Shown: piece by piece, positions 44,418 to 54,678 of the stretch
How the letters are laid out: each line of letters opens with the position of its first letter
Position numbering within the stretch: the stretch's first letter is position 1
Origin: Melieria omissa
Taxonomy: Eukaryota; Arthropoda; Insecta; Diptera; Ulidiidae
Assembly (NCBI GenBank): GCA_963971225.1
Contig: OZ020269.1
Coordinates: forward strand, 75,864,450-75,928,449
Direction of reading: 5' to 3'
DNA: 64,000 nt
Position numbers and translations under genes: made by a program
The notes under the pieces: generated by a model
The model's input: only the letters and a program-made list of their open reading frames with translations
What the model was told of the DNA's origin: nothing
The model's database searches: none

Positions 44418-45764
44418 CACAGTGCTTCGAGAGTGGACAAAAATAAGAAAAAAAATTATCGCGGATTTTGACAAAAGTAGTATCATGTTAAAGGTAATTG
44501 TTTAATTAAGCTGGATCCGAAATACTTTATCGAAAAATTGTCGAGATTAGGAGATATAGCTTGTCAAAGTCGGATATATTTTAAAAAAAATTTATGAAGG
44601 GGAAAAATGAAATTTAGGTGCTTGTATAAAAAAAATGGTAGAAAATGTGTTGTTGTAGATAGGCTTCCAATTTCTTTTAATATTAAAACTTAATTGATAG
44701 GAGCGAGACCACTGATCAGTTTTTTTTATTTAACATACATAATTTTTTTTGTACGAATTTTCAAAAATTAATGTTTTTTAACCCATGAAAATTAAAAAGA
44801 ACCAAATTTAGAAAGGCAATTAATATCGAATGGCGTGAACTGGCGTAAATCCTTCTTATGACCCTTTTTGGATGGACTTTCTTCTCTTAAATCCGTAAAA
44901 AAAATTCTGCGTCTTTTTGCGCCTTTGGAAAATATTCAATTTTTTCAAAACTACTAATGTTGATTTTTGTATAGAAATCGCTTGAGTTATAATTACGATT
45001 AAAATGTTTAACTAAGGCAATGCAACGAATTATGAATGTTTTTTTATCAAAAATAGGTTTGGTACGCATATTTAATCCATTATGAGCCATATAATCCAAA
45101 TTTTTTCATTATTATGAAATTTGTTAGCTAAAATGTGATTTAACGCTAATATATTCTAAAAAAGGAGGAATGTATAACTTTGAAGAAGGTCCAATTTTGA
45201 AGAATAAGTCTTGAAGAATAGTCTCGCCGTTATAGGTTGAGCTGCATTGCATATTCACCTGCCTCATCTCCATGTTAAGCTCTACGAATATCAAATAAAC
45301 AAAAACTATATCCTTTTAGCAACTTTACCACCCTCTTTCTATCTTTTAAATATGGAATTTAGAAAAACGCTAAGATATGTATTTTGTTATTGCTTTTTTA
45401 GTATACATGTACATAATTTTTAAACAATCCGACCAAAAAACAATGTCGGTCCATATAAGCTTCACCACCCCCTTTCCGCTCTTTCCAGGTCGACGTTTTC
45501 GAAATCGCTTCTTTTTAAGGGTTGACTTTCTAAAATACAACTTTTGACCAAATTTCATCATAATAGCTCCAGCGGTTTGGGCTCTGTGATGACAAGATAA
45601 TATATAACCATATATATTCGATTTTTTTTAACTATATATTTTTTTTGAAACAAACACAAATTTTGAAATCAGCAACCCAAAATGACTTAGACTGCAAATT
45701 TTCAGCGAATTTCACGTACTCCTTCTATTTTTGCCGCAATTTTGTATGGAGTCGAAGCACTGTG
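44418..45764. mobile_element. Transib-like element with CACAGTG ends
   Basis: The ends are CACAGTGCTTCGA at the left and TCGAAGCACTGTG at the right, perfect inverted repeats. The exact 5-bp duplication CGACG lies at 44413-44417 and 45765-45769. Five-bp GC-rich duplications and CAC-starting heptamer ends are the hallmark of Transib transposons, the relatives of RAG1. CACAGTG is also the heptamer of V(D)J recombination signals. The 1347-bp interior has no recognisable transposase, so it is non-autonomous. Part of it (45540-45630) has a phrase also seen near 26230-26290. Confidence 0.75.
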
Positions 45765-45769
45765 CGACG

Positions 45770-46141
45770 TAATGGATAGCTGTTCTTCTTGGTCACGTCA
45801 TTGAGCTTCCGATAGTCCACACAAAACCGGGTACTGTCATCCGTTTTCTTCACTAGCACGACCGGCGAGCACCAAGGGCCTGACGAAGGCTCTATGACCT
45901 TTGCTTTACCCATGTTTTCGATTAAAGTTGCGACGTCTTCCCTCTTGGCCAGAGGAACTCGTCTTGGCGGTTGGCGGATCGGTTTCGCACTTCTGGTGTC
46001 GATGTTGTGCCTCACTATGGCTGTTCTTCCGCCCGCTTCTGCTGCAAATATTGACCCGTAGTGCTGCAAGAGTGACCGCGCCTTCTGTTTCTGCTCAGCT
46101 GTCAATTCGCTGCTCCACTGGTTCTGCGGTATGGCGTCCAT
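45770..46141 (-). pseudogene. Gypsy-type reverse transcriptase, fingers
   Basis: Contains [41 protein letters not shown] (partly), and [12 protein letters not shown], the segment just before the palm. The frame is then broken by the Transib-like insertion. An upstream stretch (46102-46290) is probably the end of the protease linker. Confidence 0.8.
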
Positions 46142-46350
46142 GTTAGAACCGCTTTTCTTACTTCCTCCGGGTGGACTGCTTTCGCAATTGACAACTGCTT
46201 CAGTCTATCTACATTCGCCAATGGCTTCATATTTTCCGACATATCTGGATATGTTAAGTGGGTTGAGTATCCTGACTGGTATTTTGCCATTTTTGGGTTT
46301 CAGTAATGTACGTCCGATAATTATGTTGTCATATCCTTGTTCTGGCGCTT

Positions 46351-46760
46351 CTACAACCCCGTCCACCTTTGCCCACCTTCCTGATTTGTAGTTTCCAGTT
46401 TCGCTGCCATTTGCGCCGACATTTCTCGATTTTCACGATTGACATTCTCGATTTTCGCAGAAGTTTCCTGAAACATGCCTCTCATTGCAACCATAAGCTG
46501 GCTCATGTCCATTGCTTGTGGTGGCGCAGCCGTTGCAGCCGTACTTTGCATCGACGCAGCACCTGCAGGCGATTCCTCCACTTTGGCCAACGCCTCTAGC
46601 TCTTGCGTTCCGAACTAGTGCGCAGTCCAATCGATGCCTCGTGCCTCACACGCCTCTCGCAAGCGCAGCTGCTACTGCACCTTACCGCCAGCAGTCGGCA
46701 AATTCCAGGCAGCCAGCTCCTTCTTCAGCTGGTCCTCCTTCAGCAGCTCGAGTTTAACCA
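46351..46760 (-). pseudogene. Gypsy gag-like region
   Basis: A minus-strand frame has an Ala/Gln/Met-rich start, then MDMSQLMVAMRGMFQETSAK and a coiled-coil-like RENREMSAQMAAKLE. It resembles the N-terminus of gag proteins of insect gypsy-type elements. Most of gag is missing before the polymerase, so there is an internal deletion. Confidence 0.5.
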
Positions 46761-46831
46761 TGTCTGCGTTTTTATAGTTTTATTTATTTTTTGTTTATTT
46801 TCAGTAGCACAATCCCAGTTCTGACACCAAG

Positions 46832-46975
46832 TGTTACGAAAATTACTTTACAAGTTCGTTTGGATTGTGTTTGAAAATAAAACAACTTCAATTACTCAGC
46901 GCAAAACGCAGTCAGAAACCAACAATCACTTCATTACAGATTTTCTTACTAGCTAGATTAACTTACTTTGCTAGA
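46832..46975 (-). repeat. LTR remnant next to gypsy element
   Basis: TGTTACG at 46832 starts the LTR edge facing the primer-binding site. The first ~115 bases match the solo LTR at 6779. Beyond about 46975 the match fades, and the outer LTR boundary (perhaps about 47093) is not clear. Confidence 0.6.
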
Positions 46976-47605
46976 AATGACTATAATTTTATTGACACAT
47001 GCTGCCATCAATTATCAAAACTAAAAAATTATTGCAAATGAGCAATTACAATTGCAAGCTCTAAGAAAAAATGTTCAACAAATTGTTACGTAAGTTATCG
47101 CTACATTTAAGTTTTGGTTTTCGTTTTAATTAATAACTAAAGTTTAGTTAATTCAAATTAAAAATCACATTAAATTGCTTAAATTAATGTGTAAGGTTTA
47201 CATATGTGCATAATTTATGCCTCTTAGTTTACCAATGAAAAATCGTTTGTATAATCATTATTTCATTATTTTATTTAAATGTCAAGAACTGTGAAATCGC
47301 GTGAGAAAAAAATTCAAAAATTAATTTGTATTTGTGTTTACTAAAATAGAAAAATATAATATTAAAAATACTTTTGTTGCCACCGAACTGTCAAAATACC
47401 CCAAAGAAACTTATGCCAAATTAAGTAATTTATGCCGTAATGTAAACGTGGTACTAATCAACGTTAAATATAAATATAAAAACAAAAGAAGTTGTCTACA
47501 AAAAGTTTTAAAACCTTAGGTCCGTTCCATTTTTAAATTGGTTACAAATTATATATAAATAATGCACCCAAAATCCGCATTTTTCATTTTGTATCGTATT
47601 TTTAG
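46976..47605. other. End of intron
   Basis: AT-rich. No feature except the acceptor at the end (GTATCGTATTTTTAG). Confidence 0.5.
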
Positions 47606-50481
47606 TGCCGCCTAAAACGGGACAAAAGCGTCCTACAACAAGTCCAGCTCCACCAATATCTTCGCCGCATCATCTTCAATCTCCTTCAAATACACCGGGA
47701 ACTAACGTATTGAATCATGCTCTGTCAAACAACCAAATTGGAGTGCAACCACCATTAATATCTCAGCACCAACATCAAGCACACCAACAAGCTGTAGCTG
47801 CAGCAGCTGCCGCTGCACAAGTGCAACAACAGTTGAGCGGTGTGTCGAGTGCTTTGACGGTTAATCCTTCCGGCGCCCGTGGCCCTTTTGCATCTGCGTT
47901 GCGTAATCTGGCTAAACAAGCAGATAATAAAGACGATGATGAGATAGGGCCTCGTGAGAGAAACGATCGTTCTGTGCCCACTAGTTGTGGCCCGTCGCCT
48001 GTCAGCGTTTCAAATGTTAATTCGAATCCGAACACATCACGTTCATTGGTACCGAACGATCGGCTGCCGACTGTAACTCCTTCCGCCAGCATAGGTGAAG
48101 ATAGATTAGTAGCAAAAAAGCGGTCGGCCCCCTCGCCGCAGCCGGTGGATAAAATTCCGCGGTTAAACTCCGCGCAAGCCGTCCAAATACAGCCAGAATT
48201 ATTAGCGAGAAGTGGTTTTCAACCCTATCGATCAGACGACCGTCTTATGAATCCAGCGGGTGTTTTCCCACTGGAGACATATGCGCAGTTTGCAATGTCA
48301 GCAGTTCCACCAGGTATGAGATAACATTGTAATTGCTTCGCAGTGTTTAATAGAAGTTTCGATTTTTGTTTTACATCCGCAGGATCTTTTTTAAACCCAG
48401 CAAGTCTACCTTACCCAGAACAACTGTATTTTGACCAGCGGTACCCACTGCTGAGAAGCGCCAGCGCTCATCATTCACATCCGCATGCATTGTATACTCA
48501 AATGACATCTCCATATGCAACGCACATGTATTCCATGATACCAACTCCTTTAGGCTTAGGCTCGGCTTTGCATGAGCGCATGAAATTAGAAGAAGAACAT
48601 CGGGCTCGAATCGCCAGAGAAGAAGAACGCGAACGAGAATTACAGCGCGAGAAGGAAAGAGAGTTACGCGAACAGCGAGAAAAAGAGCAGCGAGAACGGG
48701 AACGGGAACAACGAGAGAGAGAGCAGAGGGAGAAGGAGCAAAAACAAAAAGAAGCCCGCGAGCGAGAGCTTCGGGAAAAGGAACGAGAAGCCAGGGAACG
48801 TGAACGACAACAATTACTGTCCGCTTCACATCATTATTCAAATCAATTATACGCGCCATTAAATCGTGGCCTCATTAATCCAATGATTTCACATTTGAGT
48901 TTAGGGCTTCGAGCGCCTCCAAGCGGACTTCACGGCTTGCCACCTATGTCACCATATCACTCATCTAGTCAGCGACAAAGCCCGCACACAGCCATCGGAC
49001 TAAATTTAGGCTTAACCGGTTTATCAGGAGTACCATCACTTTCACATGGCCCAGGTAGTTTGCCACATCACCTACCGCCCTCCGCTATAGGCTTACCGTT
49101 GTCTAGCACCTCTGGGCTAACGCATCCTGGCTTTACAACCCCGCAGCTTGGCTTAGCACATCATGGTCTGAATTTAACCCTACCACATATCTCACCGCAT
49201 CATACGTCGACACATCAAATGTCTCCCCACTCGTCAAGCATTGTGAATACATCTCCCTCGACTACTTCACTCCACAGCTTAAATTTGAGTATGAGCTGCA
49301 CAACAGGTGTCAAACACTCAGAGGCCAATAGTGTTGCATCATCAGCGCCACCATTGCAAACGCATAACAGTATCACACAATCCACATCGGCTCTTTCATC
49401 TCACATTCCAGCCATAAATAATTCACTCTATTACGGGCACCATTCCAGTCACCATCTTGCAGCAATTCATGCTGCCGCTGCTTCTGCCGCTGGTGTACTG
49501 ACACCATCTACAACTCCCCAACAGATTGCAACATCACTACCTTCGTCGCTAACAAGTGGAATAGGCCACAGTCATTCTTCTGCACCCAATTTGCTAAAGA
49601 CACCAGTTTCGTCTTCCCTGAGCGGGTCAACGAACTCTAATATCGCCAGCGCACAAACTCATGACGAAAACTCCACTAGTCCCCACTCTAAGCACCATCA
49701 CGGCATATCTACAACACATCAAACACCTCTAGAGAAGTTAAACAGCAGAGCTCATACTCTGGAACCGGCTACGCTGGATCTAACCGGTTCAAATTCAAAT
49801 TCCAGTATTCCAACTTTATCTACAACTAGTAGTGGTGGCATAAATGTATGCAACAGCTCTACGTTTGCAAATGATGTAAACGGAAATGAAACTATAGCAG
49901 ATGTGCGCAAGGATTTCTCCGGGACTAAGGTCATTCCCGTGAATATAGTTACGCCGGCTGCGTCCGAGAAGAATAAAACCCTCCCTGCTATAACCAAAGA
50001 TAATGCTTCTCTTGAAGAAACGCGTCCGTGTAGTCCTAAGAATACAGTACAATTAGTGGAGCAACATCCACCAGTGTCAACAGCAACGAAAACTGAAAGT
50101 GACACTGTCCTTGGATCAGGTAAATACACCAACAACCCGCAATCAGTGGCAGTTTATACTGACAGCCACAAAGTTACTTCCCCAGGAGTTTTATCCCCCA
50201 CAATAAAAAGCTCACTTACCGAAACAACGTCGTCATCCGTGATGGTAAGTGGGGAAACGCGTAAACCACACTCAATTAGCACAATTGCTGCCAACATTGT
50301 ATCGTCAGTGCATTCGCCTGACGGAATGTCTTTGACGGGTGTCACATCCACAACTAGTGGTACAATTTCGCCGCCAGTGGTAAGTAGCAGCACGAACCTT
50401 TTGGACACTTCACAATGTGCCAGCTGCGATGAAGGCGTGTCAAATGAAACAAAAACCACCTCTGAAGCGAGTACTCGGTGA
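47606..50481 (+). CDS. GSE1-like nuclear protein, main coding exons
   Basis: Two exons (47606-48313 and 48383-50481) flank a 69-nt intron (G|GTATGAG...CCGCAG|GA, phase 1). Order of features: a Pro/Ser/His-rich start (PPKTGQKRPTTSPAPP), an Ala/Gln stretch, FASALRNLAKQADNKDDDE, FQPYRSDDRL, SLPYPEQLYFDQRYPLL, HERMKLEEEHRAR leading into an Arg/Glu-rich single helix of about 75 residues, then a His/Ser/Thr-rich tail of 550 residues to TGA at 50479. Vertebrate GSE1 has FAAALRKLAKQAEE, FRPYHTTDDLR and a long R/E helix in the same order. GSE1 associates with the CoREST/LSD1-HDAC corepressor. Homology is from memory of motifs. Atrophin was considered because of the R/E helix but other motifs do not fit. 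With the proposed first exon the protein is 953 residues. A run of poly(A) signals follows (AATAAA at 50822 and around 50845-51005). Confidence 0.7.
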
Positions 50482-51711
50482 TATCAAAAGTTAATCGTAA
50501 TAAAGCACTATAGCCGCAACCCGAAACAATTTATTAGAATCATGACCGTGTTGCCTTCAATTGTAGTTATAAATACGGTCGTTAAACTGTCTGGTGCTAA
50601 AATTGAGCGACCAACGAGGACAAATATATTTGGAGAATATACTTCATTCAATTATGTTATTGCATATATTTTTGTTAATAAGTTATAGTTTTTTTAAACA
50701 GAAATCGGTTATCGGTTTAAGTTTAAGCTAAGTCTAAAGTAAATTATTAAATTAATTTTAAGGTTTGATTAAATCATTCGAATGTCTCCACAAAGCCATC
50801 CTAATTATTTGAAGTTTTCGAAATAAATTAATTTTGCAATTTAAAATAAAATATTTGAATTCTGAGTTAATAATATATTGTGATTCAACTACCTTAGTTA
50901 TTTGCTATTCCTTTTCCAATTTATATTGTTTTGTATGTAGTTCAACTTGTAACTATTTATTGTATATGGATTATCAAAATCCTTATGCACTCTGTTACAA
51001 ATAAATAAATCTTGTTCGTTCTGAATGGCTACTTTATTTTTATTTCATTTATTGTTTTAGTTTCTAAATTCTTATGTTGATCTGTTCGCGAATCCCAGAA
51101 GAGGTCTATTAAAGACTACTGACGACTAGTTTTGTTCATTACACGCATTTTTTTGTTTACTAAATTTAAATGTTGTCTTAGCTGATTGCCAGAAATGGGC
51201 TACATCTCTTTAGTAATATTTGAGACAATTTAACTCTAATTCCCAGAATTTTAAAAGTAACTTAAACCCAGAATTGAGACTGTCAGGCTTAAATAATCTA
51301 AATTACTGAAAACATTTCTTTAAAAAAACAAAACTGTCTGAAATGTTAAATTACAATATAATTCTAACATTCCATTAGAGGATTACATAAAATAATGGAA
51401 TCGAAAATCGTTTGGATTTATCATTATTTGAAATCTTTATTGGGACTGTGAGGCTCACTTCTGGGAATTAAGGTTAAAACTGCAATCACAAACATAATTA
51501 TGTAATACGATACGATGACAGGTACGATATTATCAATTACGACATCAATCGTAATATTTCAACGGTATGGCACTGTAAAGGAAAAATGCCGCTAGAACTT
51601 CATTTTTTACATTTACCACGGTTTAATCCTAATGCTGTAGTTTAAAGCACACTGATTTATTCTTGTGATTGGATATGTGAGTTCTGGATATTAATTAACT
51701 TATTATTATAG
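50482..51711 (+). other. 3' UTR of short isoform, or intron of the long one
   Basis: AT-rich, several AATAAA signals up to about 51005. From 51060 there is no feature until the acceptor TTATTATAG at 51711. No intermediate exon was recognised. Confidence 0.5.
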
Positions 51712-51954
51712 AACTATTAAAAGCGGAATTGGCGCATGCGGACTTCTTGTGTGCCTTGTTGGAGAACCATAATCGTTTTCCCCGACTTTTGCCAACAGTA
51801 ATTATATCGATATTGCTTGTATGTACGTGTTTGAACAATATTTCAGATGCAGAGGAGTCACCAAACGTCATCAGTGCACAGTCACGCAACAGTAGCTCAG
51901 AAGGGACCGCCATATTATGACATCAATTCTCCCAAAATTGCAACAAGTAACTAA
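51712..51954 (+). CDS. Proposed alternative C-terminal exons of GSE1-like gene
   Basis: After the acceptor at 51711 the frame reads LLKAELAHADFLCALLENHN. This resembles the end of the C-terminal coiled coil of vertebrate GSE1 (RLQAELDHLRKCLALP). If an intron of 49 nt (51798-51846, GTAATT...TTTCAG) is removed, the frame continues MQRSHQTSSVHSH to GPPYYDINSPKIATSN and TAA at 51952-51954. The unspliced reading instead gives a hydrophobic stretch unlikely in a nuclear protein. The best in-phase upstream donor is CAG|GTAAAT at 50120. That makes an 897-residue isoform lacking the last 121 residues of the other. AATAAA at 52406-52411 would end it. The junctions are inferred. Confidence 0.5.
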
Positions 51955-52405
51955 TGAAAAACATCAGCAAGCTCGGCATATGCTTACTCTCGGAAGAAGT
52001 TTTCTACCACAGCCAAACCATAATTTTGTGAACAATTTTTGAAGTCGTAAACTATATCTCTTGACATGGCACAATTCGCAGCTATTGCTTACTTTAACTT
52101 TAACTGTTGTGTAACATAACTACGGAAATAACTGCAAGCCACTTAAACATATAGAAAATTGTGAACTGAGCAGTAAGTCACAGTTTTTAGCATATAACTG
52201 TTGATACAATTGCGGAAAAACGTTGCGATTCTGTTTTAGTACTCGCTTGTTTGTTGGATCGAGAAAGAAAGTGTTTTTCCGAACGTATTACGAAGAATTG
52301 TGATTTGGAGAGTTTTTAACAGAATCGCTTATTAACAGAACTGAAATTAAGAAAATGTGTATAAGTCTGGCACAAAATATAAATGATTATATGAATATTT
52401 TTTTC

Positions 52406-52411
52406 AATAAA
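52406..52411 (+). terminator. Poly(A) signal of the long isoform
   Basis: AATAAA 450 bases behind the proposed stop, followed by a T/A-rich region. Eukaryotic cleavage signal, not a bacterial terminator. Confidence 0.5.
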
Positions 52412-53071
52412 TATTTTGTAAATTAATTAAATTACCGCAAGATACACAAAAGCGTAAATAAAATCCATTGACACCATATTGTACTATACCCGATTAAAAT
52501 TTTTTTAATATGCCGAAAGCATTTCAAAGTTTCTTGTGAATTCACAAAACACTAAATTACCTTCTAGAACTAATTTAGCACCTCAGATACGGAAAATAAA
52601 CAGAAAGTAAAGATATTAATGTTGAAACGAAATTATTGTACATCTTTTGGTAATCCAACAAACGCTGTCGCATATTCAAAGGAAAACTAAGGTTTAAATA
52701 TTAGCTTTTAATTTCTTTCGAATCGAATGTAAAAGTCAAAATTAAAAAGCCGACCAAGTACAATTTTCTATTATCCTAATTTTAGCTCGCACACATTTAT
52801 ATAGATCATATATGTTTATGTACAGCTAGTAGTTACATGAGTATAGGTTAAGTGATACAATTATTCATATAGGCAAGTTCCTCTTGTAAACAGGAAAACG
52901 TAACATTTTTTTGTATATTTGATTTAGTTTAATTAAGATCAGTTACGAAAGTAGTGATCACCAAATCCAGTACTGCAGAGGTTTTACTCAACGTGGTACG
53001 GCAGGTGTCATACTTTCATCATGATTTATAAACTTCTGTTGCGAAGTTATTTGACACGTTTGTTGCTGCCA
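52412..53071. other. Spacer
   Basis: No gene recognised. AT-rich. Confidence 0.45.
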
Positions 53072-53073
53072 TA

Positions 53074-54320
53074 ACACTTCGTTCAATAATGTGTGTGACT
53101 AACTAATTAAAACACATTTTTTTGCCAAAATTCGTTTTTATTCATCAACATAGTCCCCTTTTAGGGAGATACAATCATTCCAACGCTTTTCCAATCTTTC
53201 GATACCGCCTTTGTAGAACGATTTTTCTTTGCCTTCAAATCTCTTACCACGGAGCATCTTTTTGAAGTCTGCGAAGAGCCAGTAGTCGCTGGGGGCCAGA
53301 TCTGGAGAATACGGGGGATGAGGAAGCAATTCAAAGCCCAATTCATGGATTTTTGCCATCGTTTTCATCGACTTGTGACACGGTGCATTGTCTTGGTGAA
53401 ACAACACTTTTTTCTTCTTCATATGGGGCCGCTTAATCGCGATTTCTTCTTTCAAACGTTCCAACAACGCTATATGATAGTCGCTATTGATTGTTTTCCC
53501 TTTCTCAAGATAGTCGATGAATATTATTCCGTGCACATCCCAAAATACTGACGCCATAACCTTGCCAGCCGATGTTTGTGCCTTTGGACGCTTTGGGCGG
53601 CTTTCACCGGTTGCATGCCACTCAGCAGACTGCCGATTTGACTCTGGAGTGAAATGGTGGATCCATGTTTCATCCATTGTGATGTACCGACGCAAAAACT
53701 CCGACTTGTTGCGCGTAAACATGTCCAAACAGCTCTTTGAATCATCGATTCGTTGTTGTTTTTGCTCCGGTGTGAGCAAACGCGGCACCCATTTCGAAAA
53801 CACCTTTTTCATAACCAAATGTTCGTGTATTATGGTGTGTACACTGCCTGCTGATATCTTGAGAATGTCAGCAATCTCCCTCACTTTCACTTTACGGTCG
53901 GACATAATGATTTTCAGTGTTTTTTCAACGTTTTCCGGAATAACAGCGTCATTTGGCCGTCCAGTCGATGGAATGTCATCGGTGTCTGTACGACCACGTT
54001 TGAATTCGGCATACCAATAACAAATGGTTCTTTTTGATGGAGCAGAGTCCGAATAATGTTTTTCAAGCCATTCCTGGCATTGAACAGTATTTTTTTTCAT
54101 TAAAAAACAACGGAACGCACACGGAATTGCTTTGAATTCATTTTTTTTGAAAATTCAAAAGTAGTGTCACTTAAAGCACTGTAACTTGTAAACTAATGGT
54201 CGGATTGACATATAATTTTGACAGTAAGCCTAAAAAGGTTCACAATTTCGAAAAAAAATATTGATTTAGTATTACTGCCGCCATCTATGTGTCAGTCACA
54301 CACATTATTGAACGAAGTGT
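53074..54320 (-). mobile_element. mariner element, nearly complete
   Basis: Inverted repeats of 27 identical bases start ACACTTCGTTCAATAATG, flanked by TA at 53072-53073 and 54321-54322. The 1247-bp size and single intronless transposase gene are normal for mariner. Identical ends suggest a young copy. Confidence 0.92.
53138..54100 (-). CDS. mariner transposase, almost intact
   Basis: Open over 320 codons, it excises and reinserts the element at TA sites. N-terminal helix-turn-helix region (TICYWYAEFKRGRTDTDD), linker (GRPNDAVIPENVEK), second helix-turn-helix (VREIADILKISAGSVHTII), then the catalytic triad: TMDETWIHH, LFHQDNAPCH and APSDYWLF. The last two Asp are 34 residues apart (D,D34D). 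WVPRLLTPEQK is the conserved mariner signature. Families usually have about 345 residues. The expected upstream start (EFKAIPCAFRCFL) is readable to about 54140 but its Met is out of frame by one base, and some 15 residues appear missing near GKRFEGKEKSFY. It may therefore be inactive. Chosen start: first in-frame Met. Confidence 0.88.
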   Translation of the reverse strand: MKKNTVQCQEWLEKHYSDSAPSKRTICYWYAEFKRGRTDTDDIPSTGRPNDAVIPENVEKTLKIIMSDRKVKVREIADILKISAGSVHTIIHEHLVMKKVFSKWVPRLLTPEQKQQRIDDSKSCLDMFTRNKSEFLRRYITMDETWIHHFTPESNRQSAEWHATGESRPKRPKAQTSAGKVMASVFWDVHGIIFIDYLEKGKTINSDYHIALLERLKEEIAIKRPHMKKKKVLFHQDNAPCHKSMKTMAKIHELGFELLPHPPYSPDLAPSDYWLFADFKKMLRGKRFEGKEKSFYKGGIERLEKRWNDCISLKGDYVDE

Positions 54321-54322
54321 TA

Positions 54323-54676
54323 CAAGAAAGGACGACCCAGGTGCCGACTGTGTTTTTGATGTTTCAAAGTAGTATCTTCATGAGTATTTGTTATTACAAA
54401 ACAAATATGTAGTACTTATGGTTACATGCAAAATATATACGTGAGGAAGGTGCATGAACAAATTTTTTACGATTTAATTTAACCAATATTAATTGGTTAA
54501 ATTTTAGGTTGGTTGATTTTAGCATTAGCGATTGCTTTCACTATTTTCGTTCATTTTACTCATTTGATGTCTGGTGTATTGGTGTATATTCTGCCGCCAG
54601 ATTTTTCTAATAGACTTTTTTGGAATAATTTTTGGATGCTAATTTGGACACTCGCGAATTTCGTACATATAATACA
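54323..54676. other. Spacer between mariner and Tc1 element
   Basis: Short open frames only. No family recognised. Confidence 0.4.
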
Positions 54677-54678
54677 TA

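Larger units (their letters stand above)
43066..46831 (-). mobile_element. Ty3/gypsy retrotransposon, 3'-truncated and interrupted
   Basis: Minus-strand order from 46831: putative primer-binding site (TTGGTGTCAGAACTGGG), a gag-like region (to about 46350), reverse transcriptase, RNase H and the first part of integrase. Sequence stops at about 43066 without the rest of integrase or the second LTR. A 1.35-kb element (44418-45764) splits the reverse transcriptase. It is a defective old copy and I give no reconstruction. Confidence 0.8.
31832..47605 (+). other. Proposed first intron of the GSE1-like gene
   Basis: Runs from donor GTGAGT to acceptor TTTTTAG at 47605. Nearly all of it is mobile DNA on either strand. 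A second donor-like site (CCT|GTAAGTATG at 34121) follows a locally GC-rich stretch and could belong to an alternative 5' exon. The last 500 bases before 47606 hold no recognised element beyond the LTR remnant. Confidence 0.4.

Noticed and set aside
48371..48859. Long minus-strand open frame opposite the R/E-rich exon
   Set aside because: Shadow of the plus-strand repetitive Arg/Glu codons; no domain and no codon signal of its own.
47606..50481. Atrophin (Grunge) identity
   Set aside because: The R/E helix is shared by many proteins. The FASALRNLAKQ and FQPYRSDDRL motifs and their order fit GSE1 better.
51714..51920. Single-exon reading with a membrane segment (IISILLVCTCL)
   Set aside because: The hydrophobic stretch coincides with a GT...AG segment; removal gives a polar tail and an in-frame stop.
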